Shown piece by piece: positions 43,078-53,535 of a stretch of 64,000 bases of DNA (the stretch's first letter is position 1; each line of letters starts with the position of its first letter). The translations under genes were made by a program, and so were the position numbers. The notes under the pieces were generated by a model that saw only the letters and a list, made by a program, of their open reading frames with translations, searched no databases and was not told where the DNA came from. The stretch spans positions 1 to 64,000 of the forward strand of contig JAHEXY010000008.1 in NCBI GenBank assembly GCA_023251875.1, in the 5' to 3' direction. The stretch is from Bacteroidota bacterium. Lineage in GTDB: Bacteria > Bacteroidota > Bacteroidia > JAHEXY01.

Positions 43078-45546
43078 TTATTGAATAACTATTTTCTTAA
43101 TATTTTGTTCATCTCCATTTTGTATTTTTATTAAATACATACCTTTTTTATTGTTAGATAAATCAAGTTGAGTTTTAATACTGTTAGAAATTGTTTCAGA
43201 AACTTTATTTCCAATCATATCATACACTGAAATAATTGAATTATTATTCGTTTCAATTGTAAATATCCCTGCAGAAGGATTGGGATAAATTTTTATTTTT
43301 TCGATTTGATCATTGAAATTAGAAATGGAAGATATGGCTTGATCCCCATCATTACTAAGTTCATTTATTGCATCATTATCTTCTTTGGGTAGCAATGAAA
43401 CAGTTGAAGAAGTAGCTTCATAAAATTTCGCAATAAATCCATCAGTGCTTCCGCCAAATGAAGATTGATATCCATTAGATGAAGCAATTGCATTCGAGCT
43501 GTACGTATAACCTGCAATATATTCGTATGTAAACAGCGAACCACTATAAACATAAATGCCTAAACATTGATCTTCGTCAAGTCCTCCAAAATAAGTTGTC
43601 CATTTTAATTGACCATCACTAGTAACTTTAGAAATAAGGCCATCAGACTGGCCTCCAAATGTAGTTTGGTAGGCACTTGAAGTTGCAACACCTGAAGATG
43701 AAAGTGTTTTTCCTACTAGATAAATATTATTACTTGCATCAATAGTTAAACCATAAATAATTTCTAATTTTGATCCCCCCAGGTAACTACTCCATTTTAA
43801 TTTGCCGGCAGAAGTAAACTTGGCAACAAGCCCATCTCCATTTCCTCCATAAGCAGTTTGAAATCCTCCAGTTACTAAGCCGCTTGTAGTTGTATAGCCG
43901 CCAATGTAAACATTAGAACTTGCATCACATTTTACATCCTCAATAAATTCATTTACAGTACCTCCATAATAAGTACCCCATTGTAAAGTGCCATTTTTAT
44001 TAAATTTCACCAACATGCCATTGTTTATACCTAAAAGCTTACTTTGATAACATCCGGAAGTTGCAATTCCACTTGAGCTGTATGTATAACCGGCTAAATA
44101 AACATTAGAATTTACATCGGTGCATGCCGAATAACAATATTCATTTTCACTACCACCATAAGAGGCATACCATAAACGCGATCCACTTGAATTAAATTTA
44201 ACTATAAAAGCATCTTTACTTAAATCAGTAATTTGATGGAATCCTACCAAATATACATTGCCCGAATTATCGGTACATACATCCTCGCCAAAAGCATGAT
44301 AACTTGCTGCTTCCGGAAAATAATAGGTACCCCATTCAAGCGAACCATCCGTTTTCCATTTTGATAAATATGCATTATAATCTGCTGTTCCGCTTATACT
44401 TGCTTGAAAAGATGATGTAGTTGCAATACCCACATCACTTAAGGTACTTCCTCCAGTATAAATACTTGAGGTTCCATATATAGTAATACTTGAAGCATAG
44501 TCGTAATTTTCTCCTCCATAATAGGTAGCCCATTGTAAAGTGCCATTGGAATTAAACTTGGCAAGAAAGCAATCAAGATAAGCTGTGTAGGATGTTTGGT
44601 ATGATCCTGATGTAGAAATTCCAGATGAAGACCAAGTTTCTCCGGTACTATAAATATTTCCACTGCCGTCACCAATTATATCATTTACTTTATCAGCACT
44701 TGTACCTCCAAAATACGTTCCCCATGAAAGCGTTGGGTCAATTACTAAGGTTTCATTTGATTGAAAGTTTTCAACCTTAAAGGAAACAACACCATCATTC
44801 AATTGAAATTGAGAAGCAACTTCTCTTCTATTATTTTGCAAATAGGTGAAAGGCGTTTTTTCTGTAAGAGAACCAAGAGGGTTCGTAATTTCTAAACTTC
44901 CATTTTCAGTAATTTTAATATCAACATTGCCTTTGTATTGAAATTGAATGTCTGCAATATTTGATCCGGGTCTTGCTACAAAATCATATTCTAATTTATT
45001 TTCTTGGTTGAGATAAAATACCAAATCAATATTGTTGTAAATATTTTTGTAAGTTATTTTGTTGTAACTATGAACATGCGTTATGCCCTGCGGGCAATGT
45101 GCTAAATAATAATTGGTATAGCTTTCTGTTTCATCTTCAGCAATAACTTCTGGATTTTCGTTTGAGCCGATTAGTTCCATATCCATGTGATAACACCTCA
45201 CCCTCGACCCCTCTCCTTTGGAGAGGGGAGTGCCTTGTAGTAACCTTTCTTGCAAAATATTATCATTTTCCGAAATGGTTTGATCGGAGTAATCCTCCCT
45301 CCCCTTCGGGGAGGGCTGGGGAGGGGTGATCCAAGCATACATCACTCCTTTTTTTGTGAGATACGCTTTTACGCCATTGCCGGTATTGAGTGTATATAAA
45401 ATATCTGGCCGTAAATTATAATCATCATCAATTACTTGTCCTTTATTTTCGGTAAAAGAAAGTTTTTGATTGATGTTGTAATTTGAAAAAGATTTGCTCC
45501 ATAATACAATAAATACTAGAGTAAAAACGAGCTGTTTTAATTTCAT
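43078..45546 (-). CDS. T9SS-exported SBBP-repeat propeller protein, copy 2 (822 aa)
   Basis: A duplicate of 40660-43053. Signal peptide MKLKQLVFTLVFIVLWSKSFS, ENKGQVIDDDYNLRPDI domain, SBBP units (WGTYFGGTSADKVNDI, NVYLAGYTYSSSGIATSG, SGIATSGCYQSK and others) and a T9SS type A sorting domain (IKIYPNPSAGIFTIET..GMYLIKIQNGD). The first about 290 residues are nearly identical to the other copy, whereas the SBBP part has diverged. Two translated GC-rich palindromes sit at the same two places as in copy 1. It is the first gene of the pair and has a canonical promoter at 45612-45643. Confidence 0.9.
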   Translation of the reverse strand: MKLKQLVFTLVFIVLWSKSFSNYNINQKLSFTENKGQVIDDDYNLRPDILYTLNTGNGVKAYLTKKGVMYAWITPPQPSPKGREDYSDQTISENDNILQERLLQGTPLSKGEGSRVRCYHMDMELIGSNENPEVIAEDETESYTNYYLAHCPQGITHVHSYNKITYKNIYNNIDLVFYLNQENKLEYDFVARPGSNIADIQFQYKGNVDIKITENGSLEITNPLGSLTEKTPFTYLQNNRREVASQFQLNDGVVSFKVENFQSNETLVIDPTLSWGTYFGGTSADKVNDIIGDGSGNIYSTGETWSSSGISTSGSYQTSYTAYLDCFLAKFNSNGTLQWATYYGGENYDYASSITIYGTSSIYTGGSTLSDVGIATTSSFQASISGTADYNAYLSKWKTDGSLEWGTYYFPEAASYHAFGEDVCTDNSGNVYLVGFHQITDLSKDAFIVKFNSSGSRLWYASYGGSENEYCYSACTDVNSNVYLAGYTYSSSGIATSGCYQSKLLGINNGMLVKFNKNGTLQWGTYYGGTVNEFIEDVKCDASSNVYIGGYTTTSGLVTGGFQTAYGGNGDGLVAKFTSAGKLKWSSYLGGSKLEIIYGLTIDASNNIYLVGKTLSSSGVATSSAYQTTFGGQSDGLISKVTSDGQLKWTTYFGGLDEDQCLGIYVYSGSLFTYEYIAGYTYSSNAIASSNGYQSSFGGSTDGFIAKFYEATSSTVSLLPKEDNDAINELSNDGDQAISSISNFNDQIEKIKIYPNPSAGIFTIETNNNSIISVYDMIGNKVSETISNSIKTQLDLSNNKKGMYLIKIQNGDEQNIKKIVIQ
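45193..45233. repeat. GC-rich palindromic repeat translated within SBBP copy 2 (inner)
   Basis: CCCCTCTCC-TTT-GGAGAGGGG, in frame as GTPLSKGEGSRVRC. Confidence 0.9.
45292..45329. repeat. GC-rich palindromic repeat translated within SBBP copy 2 (outer)
   Basis: CCTCCC-TCCCCTTCGGGGA-GGG stem in opposite orientation to the inner copy 58 bases away, in frame as PPQPSPKGREDYS. Confidence 0.9.
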
Positions 45547-45611
45547 AAATTAATTTTTAGATTAACTAAATTTGAAATGATTTTTTTAGATAAGTAAGGG
45601 ACTTATTTCTT

Positions 45612-45643
45612 CAAAGGTATCTTGGTTTAAAAGAGCAGTCAAA
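45612..45643 (-). promoter_or_regulatory. Canonical Bacteroidota promoter for the SBBP gene pair
   Basis: On the minus strand: TTTG (45643-45640), 20 bp, TACCTTTG (45619-45612), an exact fit to TTTG-N20-TAnnTTTG, with a leader of about 60 bases. The rest of 45547-45882 (336 bases) shows no gene. Confidence 0.75.
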
Positions 45644-45882
45644 CATACTTTGTGTATGGTTTTACATGTCTAGCGCTACGCTGTTTTTCTGATATTGATA
45701 ACTTTTTGTAAAATAAATGATAATACACTGGCCTTAAGTAAGTCTGAAATGTATAAAACCTGAACATATGAATGATTAATTGGCGTAAATAAAGACACTG
45801 GCGTTTGATTGAACCAAGAATTCTCAATATATTTGTGCCAAGTTTTAATAATTTGAAGAAATTCAAACTAATTAAAATAAAC

Positions 45883-45957
45883 GGTGGTTGTAGCTCAGCT
45901 GGTTAGAGCACTAGATTGTGGTTCTAGGGGTCGTGGGTTCGAACCCCATCATCCACC
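45883..45957 (+). tRNA. tRNA-His (anticodon GTG)
   Basis: A cloverleaf is readable: D arm GCTC..GAGC, anticodon stem CTAGA/TCTAG around loop TTGTGGT with anticodon GTG, and T arm GTGGG-TTCGAAC-CCCAT. The acceptor GTGGTTG pairs with CATCCAC with one mismatch. The extra 5' G opposite C73 is the G-1 identity base of tRNA-His. CCA is not encoded. Confidence 0.95.
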
Positions 45958-45960
45958 CTA

Positions 45961-45995
45961 ATAAAAGCCTTGGATTGTAAATTCCAGGCTTTTAT
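45961..45995 (+). terminator. Intrinsic terminator after tRNA-His
   Basis: ATAAAAGCCTTGGA and TTCCAGGCTTTTAT form a long hairpin, followed by CTTTTTATATTCTTC. Confidence 0.75.
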
Positions 45996-46098
45996 CTTTT
46001 TATATTCTTCTTAAAATATTTTTATCATTCCTTATGGAATTTTAAAATGCTTTGCATCTCAATTGAAAAATATTTAAAAACCTTAAATTTTTTCAATC

Positions 46099-48084
46099 AT
46101 GAAAAACAAGCAAAATCAATTTAAAAACAAAATGAAAACATTTGGCGTTTGTACTTTAATAAGTATAATGGCAATGCTCTTATTACAATTCTCCTCATTG
46201 TCTAAAAAAATAGTATCCGATTCAAATGTTAGTATTAAAGGTTGGGTAATAGATAAAGATTCAAAAGATTCCATTGCTTATGCAAATGTTTTATTAAAAG
46301 ATGTAAATGGGAAAATTATTCAATCAACTCAAACCAATGCTATGGGGTTTTATGAATTCAAATCGGTTGGTGCAGGATCTTATAAAGTTATGGCAGAAAA
46401 CTCGGGATACAATTCTACTACAGCTAATGTGTCAGTACATGGTAGCGCAGCAGTTATAACAAATATTAGTCTTGCAACTATTGAAAATGTTGTAATCGAT
46501 AAAAAAGTTGAAAAATTCAATACGCCAAAGATTGAAAAGGACGCTCTATCAGAACCGACCATGCAAGCTCCAAGTACAAAGTATAAATCGGGAAATGTAT
46601 TTGGAGGATATGCTGTGTATGATATAGAAGCCATGCCCGCCAATGCATACAACTCAAATTTTAATACTGAAGAATACAGTTATATCAGCGAAAATGAATT
46701 TAAAAAAGTAAAAGACGAAGCCTTGTCAACTTTTTCAATTGATGTTGATAAAGCTTCTTATTCAAATATTCGTAGGTTTATCAATAACGGACAAACACCT
46801 CCGCAAGATGCAGTAAGAATTGAAGAGATGGTGAATTATTTTACGTACGATTATCCTCAGCCAACCGGAGTAGATCCTTTTTCAATTTCTACAGAAGTTG
46901 CTAATTGTCCTTGGAATAGTAACCACCGTTTGGTTCAAATTGGCTTGCAAGGAAAAAAAATAAAAACAGATAAACTTCCGGCAAGTAATTTGGTTTTTTT
47001 AATTGATGTTTCGGGTTCAATGGAAGAGCCTAATAAATTGCCTTTGGTAAAACAATCATTGCGTTTATTGGTAAATGAATTAAGAGAACAAGATAGAGTT
47101 GCTCTTGTTGTTTATGCAGGGGCTGCCGGCCTTGTATTAGAATCAACAGCAGGAGATAAAAAAGAAAAAATACTAGAAGCTATTGATAATTTAAATGCAG
47201 GTGGATCAACAGCAGGTGGAGCCGGAATTAATTTAGCCTATAAAATTGCTAAAGAAAACTTAAAAGAGAATGGTAACAACAGAATTATTTTAGCCACTGA
47301 CGGTGATTTTAATGTTGGGGCATCAAGTGATGGAGAGCTTGTTCGTTTAATTGAAGAAAAACGTGAGACCGGAATTTTTTTAACAGTACTTGGTTACGGA
47401 ATGGGAAATTACAAAGATTCAAAAATGGAACAGTTAGCCGATAAAGGCAATGGTAATTATTCCTACATCGATAACATTATGGAAGCTAAAAAAACATTGG
47501 TAACAGAAATGGGAGGTACATTACTTACCATTGCTAAAGATGTAAAAATTCAAGTAGAATTTAACCCTGCTAAAGTGAGTTCCTATAAATTGATTGGATA
47601 CGAAAATCGTTTGCTCAATAAAGAAGATTTTAATGATGATAAAAAAGATGCAGGCGAATTGGGTTCAGGGCATACGGTTACTGCTTTATATGAAATTGTT
47701 TTAGCAGGAACCGAAAATTCAAATTCAACCGTTGATCCTTTACGTTATCAACAAGTAAATGAAGAGCATGTAAATGTTTCGGCAAGTGATGAGCTTTTAA
47801 CGGTAAAGTTTCGTTATAAAGAGCCTAAGGGAACAGAAAGTAAATTGATTGTAAAATATTTAAAAGATGAAAACGAAAAATTGGAGGAAGCATCTAATAA
47901 TTTAAAATTTTCTGCTGCTGTTGCTGAATTTGGCTTATTACTTCGCAACTCTAAATTTAAGGCCGATGCTAATTACGATAACGTTATTTCATTAGCAAAA
48001 TTAGGAAAAGGTGTAGATGAAGAAGGTTATAGAAGTGAATTCATTCGATTGGTTGAACAATATGAATTGCAAGCGAAAAAATAA
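46099..48084 (+). CDS. YfbK-like von Willebrand factor A protein with carboxypeptidase-regulatory-like domain
   Basis: 661 aa. A hydrophobic segment at about 14-30 (signal or anchor) is followed by a CarboxypepD-reg-like beta-sandwich (about 44-125: SIKGWVIDKDS..ANVLLKDVNGK), a linker, and the VWF N-terminal domain typical of YfbK proteins (about 185-290: STFSIDVDKASYSNIRRFIN, DAVRIEEMVNYF). The VWA domain has MIDAS DVSGSM at 303-308, T/S in GGSTAGGAGI and ATDGDFNVG. The C-terminal DUF3520-like region contains LLTVKFRYKEP. These proteins are thought to mediate metal-dependent protein contacts at the envelope; no partner is evident nearby. The full YfbK layout is intact. Confidence 0.9.
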   Translation: MKNKQNQFKNKMKTFGVCTLISIMAMLLLQFSSLSKKIVSDSNVSIKGWVIDKDSKDSIAYANVLLKDVNGKIIQSTQTNAMGFYEFKSVGAGSYKVMAENSGYNSTTANVSVHGSAAVITNISLATIENVVIDKKVEKFNTPKIEKDALSEPTMQAPSTKYKSGNVFGGYAVYDIEAMPANAYNSNFNTEEYSYISENEFKKVKDEALSTFSIDVDKASYSNIRRFINNGQTPPQDAVRIEEMVNYFTYDYPQPTGVDPFSISTEVANCPWNSNHRLVQIGLQGKKIKTDKLPASNLVFLIDVSGSMEEPNKLPLVKQSLRLLVNELREQDRVALVVYAGAAGLVLESTAGDKKEKILEAIDNLNAGGSTAGGAGINLAYKIAKENLKENGNNRIILATDGDFNVGASSDGELVRLIEEKRETGIFLTVLGYGMGNYKDSKMEQLADKGNGNYSYIDNIMEAKKTLVTEMGGTLLTIAKDVKIQVEFNPAKVSSYKLIGYENRLLNKEDFNDDKKDAGELGSGHTVTALYEIVLAGTENSNSTVDPLRYQQVNEEHVNVSASDELLTVKFRYKEPKGTESKLIVKYLKDENEKLEEASNNLKFSAAVAEFGLLLRNSKFKADANYDNVISLAKLGKGVDEEGYRSEFIRLVEQYELQAKK

Positions 48085-48088
48085 TTTT

Positions 48089-48139
48089 TCACCTCACTCC
48101 ATCCCTCTCCTCAAAAAAGGAGAGGGGGAGTTTGGTTTT
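48089..48139. repeat. GC-rich palindromic repeat between convergent genes
   Basis: CCCTCTCCT-CAAAA-AAGGAGAGGG; fills the 60 bases between 46099-48084 and 48145-50469 and could end transcription from both sides. Confidence 0.85.
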
Positions 48140-48144
48140 TTATT

Positions 48145-50469
48145 TTAATATACCATAAAGTTTTTGGTGATTTGAGAATTTCCATCACTGAGATTTACGA
48201 TATACATACCCTTACCATATTGGGCAGCATTTATTTGTTTAGTATAGTCTCCACTATAATCATTCAAGCTTTCTTGATAAATTAATTGACCGAGCACATT
48301 TCTCAACTCAATTTTATAATTCGATTTATCAATAATAGTAAATTCCATAGTAACATTTCCATCGCTTGGATTTGGATATACTTCTATAGCATTATTGGAT
48401 TCATTTGAACCATCAATATTATTAATTACAGTGGTACCGGTTTTACAATTGATGGTCATTGTAATTACATTAGAAGTATTACCGGCCGGAAATGCACACG
48501 TTAAGCTAGATGATATCACACATTTTACAGTATATCCATTTGTTAAACCCGAAGTAGAATAAGTTGCATTTGAACTAGGGCCTTGTAAAACAGTTGAATT
48601 ATGTTTCCAAGTATATTGTGGTGACATTCCCTCATTGGTTGGAGTGGCTGTAAATAGAACAGTAGTAGTAGAGCATGCTGGATTATGGTCTGCAACAATA
48701 GAAATTGAGGGTGTTAATGAACTTGATACACCCATTTTTATACTATTAGAAGTTGCAGTGGCCGGTGAAACGCAAATATCACTTCCGGGTGTTATTATTA
48801 AAAATACGCTATCATTATTAGCCAAGCTTGTTGTTGAATATGTTGAATTCGTTTCACCACTTTGAGCAGCGTTATTTTTATACCATTGATAAGAAAAAGA
48901 ACTTCCTATATTTGATGACGAATATACTGCAAATGTTACATTAGAACTTGTACAACTTGGATTTGTACCATTTGAAATATAAATTGAAACAGAGGGAGTA
49001 ACATTTGTTGTAATATTATGCGATAAACCTGAAGATGTTACAGGGTTATTAGTAACGGCTCCTAAGGAAGATGTCATTACACATGTTACTGTTTGCCCAT
49101 CAGTCAAATTAGATGGGGAATAAGTTGAATTAGTTTCCCCTCCAATAGCAGAACCATTTACTTTCCATTGATAAGTTGGCGAACCTCCATTTGTTGCATT
49201 AGCAGTAAATTGTACTGTGGCGCCAGAACAACTAGGATTACTACCTGATGTTTGTGAAATTGTAACCTTAGCAGTGTCGATGCCTATATGACGTTCGTAA
49301 ACTAAAACTTTATTTGCTGTAGTATCCTTTACAATATTTAATAAATAAAAATTGTTTTCATCAATTTTATTAATGGAGGCATAAGGGGCTCCAAAACCAA
49401 GATTTAAATAAGCTGAATTTACAGTACTACTAAAACTTGATGCGCTGGCAAATGAAGTTGAGTAGGTATACCCTACATCTTTTGCTGTATCAATGGTTCC
49501 GGAAAAAGTTGTACGCGCCTCCCAACTTACACCCACATAGCCGTAATTGTTGCATTCTACTTTTGCAAATTGAGAATATCCACTTGAACCGCTTATTTTT
49601 TCTCGAGTACTCCAGTCACTGCTATTATCACCTTTAGCAGTTGTACGTTGTATATATACATTTGAACTATTGTCTTCCGCAATATAAATATAATGAATAC
49701 CTGTATTAGGATCTTTTGCAAAAGCAACACTTGGGTCTTTGCCCTTATTTCCACTTGATGTTTCAATGGGTGTAGACCATGACGAACCTCCATTATCAGA
49801 TCTTGTAAAAAAAACATGCGGATCTCCGGAAACGGTTGCTTTAAATGCGCAATAAACAGAATCTCCATCAGCAGTAATGGATGGAAATGATGCTGTATAA
49901 CTTATTCCGGAAGTTAAGTTTGCTTCACTCGAATATACGTCAGAACCACCACTAATTGTGTGATTACAATAATATATATCCACTACAGTAGGTGTGCCGG
50001 CTGTTGTTTTATACCATGCAAAATGAACTTTGCCTGTAGAAGATGCATATACCGAAGGCGAAGACACATCTCCCGTACTTGATATGGCATATTTGGTACT
50101 CCAACTTGATCCTGAATTAATGGAATAAGATACATATAAAACTTTACTGGTACCCGTGCCTTCTCTCCAACAAGCCCATATTGTATCATTATGAAAAGCC
50201 ATTGTAGCTTGCCCAATATTTGAACTAGAAACAACCAAATGATGGCTCCATGACCCCGATTGGTATACAGCTAAAGAGCATTTAGCTGCTGTATTATAAA
50301 TATAATAACGATCATTCACAGAATTTCCTCTCATAACGTCAGCATCATTAAAAGCAATTACGCTACTGGAGCTTAAAGTTGCAATTTTTACACTATCACC
50401 AAGCGTAACCTGACTTCTTGCAGTATTAATAAAAAGAATACAAAAAATAAATAATAGAACTTTTTTCAT
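48145..50469 (-). CDS. T9SS-exported sialidase-like propeller protein with Ig-like domains (774 aa)
   Basis: Signal peptide MKKVLLFIFCILFINTARSQ. Residues about 25-390 have repeated Asp-box-like segments (SYSINSGSSWSTKYAI, RSDNGGSSWSTPIET), consistent with a sialidase-type propeller, but catalytic residues cannot be assigned. Three Ig-like units follow (PTYQWKVNGSAI, FSYQWYKNNAAQ, PQYTWKHNSTVL) with Cys pairs, then a T9SS type A sorting domain (IEVYPNPSDGNVTME..GMYIVNLSDGN). It should be exported to the surface. The upstream sequence has GTTACTTTTTT, a weak form of the promoter block seen at other secreted genes, and no LytTR-type repeat. Confidence 0.85.
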   Translation of the reverse strand: MKKVLLFIFCILFINTARSQVTLGDSVKIATLSSSSVIAFNDADVMRGNSVNDRYYIYNTAAKCSLAVYQSGSWSHHLVVSSSNIGQATMAFHNDTIWACWREGTGTSKVLYVSYSINSGSSWSTKYAISSTGDVSSPSVYASSTGKVHFAWYKTTAGTPTVVDIYYCNHTISGGSDVYSSEANLTSGISYTASFPSITADGDSVYCAFKATVSGDPHVFFTRSDNGGSSWSTPIETSSGNKGKDPSVAFAKDPNTGIHYIYIAEDNSSNVYIQRTTAKGDNSSDWSTREKISGSSGYSQFAKVECNNYGYVGVSWEARTTFSGTIDTAKDVGYTYSTSFASASSFSSTVNSAYLNLGFGAPYASINKIDENNFYLLNIVKDTTANKVLVYERHIGIDTAKVTISQTSGSNPSCSGATVQFTANATNGGSPTYQWKVNGSAIGGETNSTYSPSNLTDGQTVTCVMTSSLGAVTNNPVTSSGLSHNITTNVTPSVSIYISNGTNPSCTSSNVTFAVYSSSNIGSSFSYQWYKNNAAQSGETNSTYSTTSLANNDSVFLIITPGSDICVSPATATSNSIKMGVSSSLTPSISIVADHNPACSTTTVLFTATPTNEGMSPQYTWKHNSTVLQGPSSNATYSTSGLTNGYTVKCVISSSLTCAFPAGNTSNVITMTINCKTGTTVINNIDGSNESNNAIEVYPNPSDGNVTMEFTIIDKSNYKIELRNVLGQLIYQESLNDYSGDYTKQINAAQYGKGMYIVNLSDGNSQITKNFMVY

Positions 50470-50717
50470 AAGGGGATAAATTTGGTTAATAAATAATGTT
50501 ACTTTTTTGGATTAGTTCAGTTTAAGAAACTGAGTCAACAAGGATATTTAAATTTGTTACCTTTTTCAAACAAACTTATACTGCATTATTACCAGTCTGA
50601 GAAACTAGATGAAGAGCTTGTAACAAAAGTTGAATAGCAGGCTTACAATGATTTTAAAAGAGGCTGAATTTTGTCTAATAGTTTTATAAAAGAAAATAAT
50701 TTACTAAAGAGGGGAGC

Positions 50718-51329
50718 TTACTTAATTTCTACTTCAAGAAGTTTTTCGTCATTAATAGAGGCCTCTAATTTATCACCTTTTTGTATAGAACCTACTCCTT
50801 CGGGAGTGCCGGTAAAAATTAAGTCGCCTGGTTTAAGTGTAAAAAAAGAAGAAGCGTATTCAATGATTTCATCAATAAAAAAAATCATGTTTGCAGAATT
50901 ACCTTTTTGTACAATAAGGCCATTTTTGGTAAGATGAAAAGCAATGTTTTTTAAATTAGTAATACTATTTTTAGGAATAAATGTTCCCACAGGTGCTGAT
51001 CCATCAAATGCTTTGGCTATTTCCCAAGGAAGGCTTTTTTGTTTGCATTCGTTTTGTATATCACGAGCAGTAAAATCTATACCTATACCAATTTCTTCAT
51101 AATACTTATGTGCAAATTTTCTGTTAATATGTTTACCGGCTTTGGCTATTTTAAAAACCAATTCGGTTTCATAATGTAAATCATGAGTAAAATCCGGATA
51201 AAATAAGGGCGCATTATTTTTGAGTACTGATGTTTCGGGTTTAAGAAAAATAACCGGCTTTTCAGGAATAGCATTGCCTAATTCTTTTGCATGTTGTGCG
51301 TAGTTTCTACCAATACAAATAATCTTCAT
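50718..51329 (-). CDS. Fumarylacetoacetate hydrolase (FAH) family protein
   Basis: 203 aa, the size of single-domain FAH proteins such as acylpyruvases or oxaloacetate decarboxylases (YcgM/FAHD1 type). It starts MKIICIGRNYAQHAKELGN. The divalent-metal ligands appear as Glu54 and Glu56 in HYETELVF and Asp85 in GIGIDFTARD; PGDLIFTGTPEGVG is the C-terminal family motif. It likely acts on a small 2-oxo dicarboxylic or acylpyruvate substrate in the cytosol; the exact substrate cannot be read from the sequence. It lies downstream of atpDC, separated by a terminator. Confidence 0.9.
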   Translation of the reverse strand: MKIICIGRNYAQHAKELGNAIPEKPVIFLKPETSVLKNNAPLFYPDFTHDLHYETELVFKIAKAGKHINRKFAHKYYEEIGIGIDFTARDIQNECKQKSLPWEIAKAFDGSAPVGTFIPKNSITNLKNIAFHLTKNGLIVQKGNSANMIFFIDEIIEYASSFFTLKPGDLIFTGTPEGVGSIQKGDKLEASINDEKLLEVEIK

Positions 51330-51362
51330 GGTTTGTTATTTAGGGATGAGGTTGCTAAAATA

Positions 51363-51400
51363 AAAAATGCTGACTTACATGAGGTAAATCAGCATTTTTA
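51363..51400 (-). terminator. Intrinsic terminator after atpC
   Basis: AAAAATGCTGA..TTAC and GTAAATCAGCATTTTT form a strong hairpin with U-rich ends on both strands, between the atpC stop and the FAH gene. Confidence 0.8.
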
Positions 51401-51418
51401 TAAATGTACATTATAATT

Positions 51419-51655
51419 TTATTCAGCCAAAATAATCATTTTGTTATTAAACATTTCTACAACACCACCCCTAATATCAAAAGTTTTTTCGCCTTCCGTT
51501 TTAGAAGTAATTTTAACTTGCCCTTTTTTAAGAGCAGAAATTATTGCTGCGTGTTTGTTTAAAACACCAAATGAACCATCAGCTCCGGGAAGCATTACAG
51601 AGCTGGCTTCGCCTTCAAAAAGTTGCTTATCAGGAGTAAATATTTCTACTAACAT
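51419..51655 (-). CDS. atpC: F1Fo ATP synthase epsilon subunit, short form
   Basis: 78 aa: MLVEIFTPDKQLFEGEASSV, LPGADGSFGVLNKHAAIIS and FDIRGGVVEMFNNKMIILAE form the beta-sandwich domain of epsilon. The C-terminal helical hairpin of the usual 130-140 aa protein, which can inhibit ATP hydrolysis, is absent; short epsilons occur in Bacteroidota. It follows atpD by 83 bases that hold an inverted repeat. It is a peripheral part of the rotor central stalk. The remaining ATP synthase genes are not in this window. Confidence 0.96.
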   Translation of the reverse strand: MLVEIFTPDKQLFEGEASSVMLPGADGSFGVLNKHAAIISALKKGQVKITSKTEGEKTFDIRGGVVEMFNNKMIILAE

Positions 51656-51659
51656 AGTA

Positions 51660-51735
51660 TTATCAGTTCAAAGTTTGAAAGTTCAAGGTTCAATGTCAGA
51701 AAACTTTAAACTTTCTAACATTGAACTTTAAACTA
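51660..51735. repeat. Inverted repeat between atpD and atpC
   Basis: AGTTCAAAGTTTGAAAGTTC..GGTTCAATGTCAGAAA pairs with TTTCTAACATTGAACTTTAA. It occupies the whole spacer of an otherwise tight gene pair and may tune relative expression. Confidence 0.75.
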
Positions 51736-51738
51736 ATA

Positions 51739-53259
<1,521 letters not shown>

Positions 53260-53280
53260 TTAGGTTGTTTTTTCAGGCAG

Positions 53281-53288
53281 CAAAGGTA
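53281..53288 (-). promoter_or_regulatory. Promoter -7 element for atpD-atpC
   Basis: TACCTTTG on the minus strand is an exact match to TAnnTTTG; a -33 TTTG at the usual distance is not clear. Confidence 0.5.
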
Positions 53289-53485
53289 ATAATAATCTTA
53301 AACAAAAATATCATCATTCAATGATATTTTATATAAAAAGAATTTCACTTTGTTTTTTACCCCTTTTTAAAATTATAATTTATGTTTTCTCATTTGAAAT
53401 GGGTCGATAGGAAAGAAAATGAAAAAAATATTTTCTATGGCCTTTTAGCATCAACTCTCTGGAAAGTAATAATTAGTAATTAAAG

Positions 53486-53493
53486 TAACCTTT
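53486..53493 (+). promoter_or_regulatory. Promoter-like block TAACCTTT for 53536-56304
   Basis: AAGTAACCTTTTATATTT, 42 bases before the start codon, repeats on the plus strand the block found before secreted genes on the minus strand. No LytTR-type repeat is present upstream. Confidence 0.45.
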
Positions 53494-53535
53494 TATATTT
53501 TTCTACGTATAACGAAGTACCAAGTTATCTATTTT

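Noticed and set aside
45639-45866. 75-aa frame on the minus strand near tRNA-His
   Set aside because: It covers the promoter of the SBBP gene pair and has no recognisable protein character.
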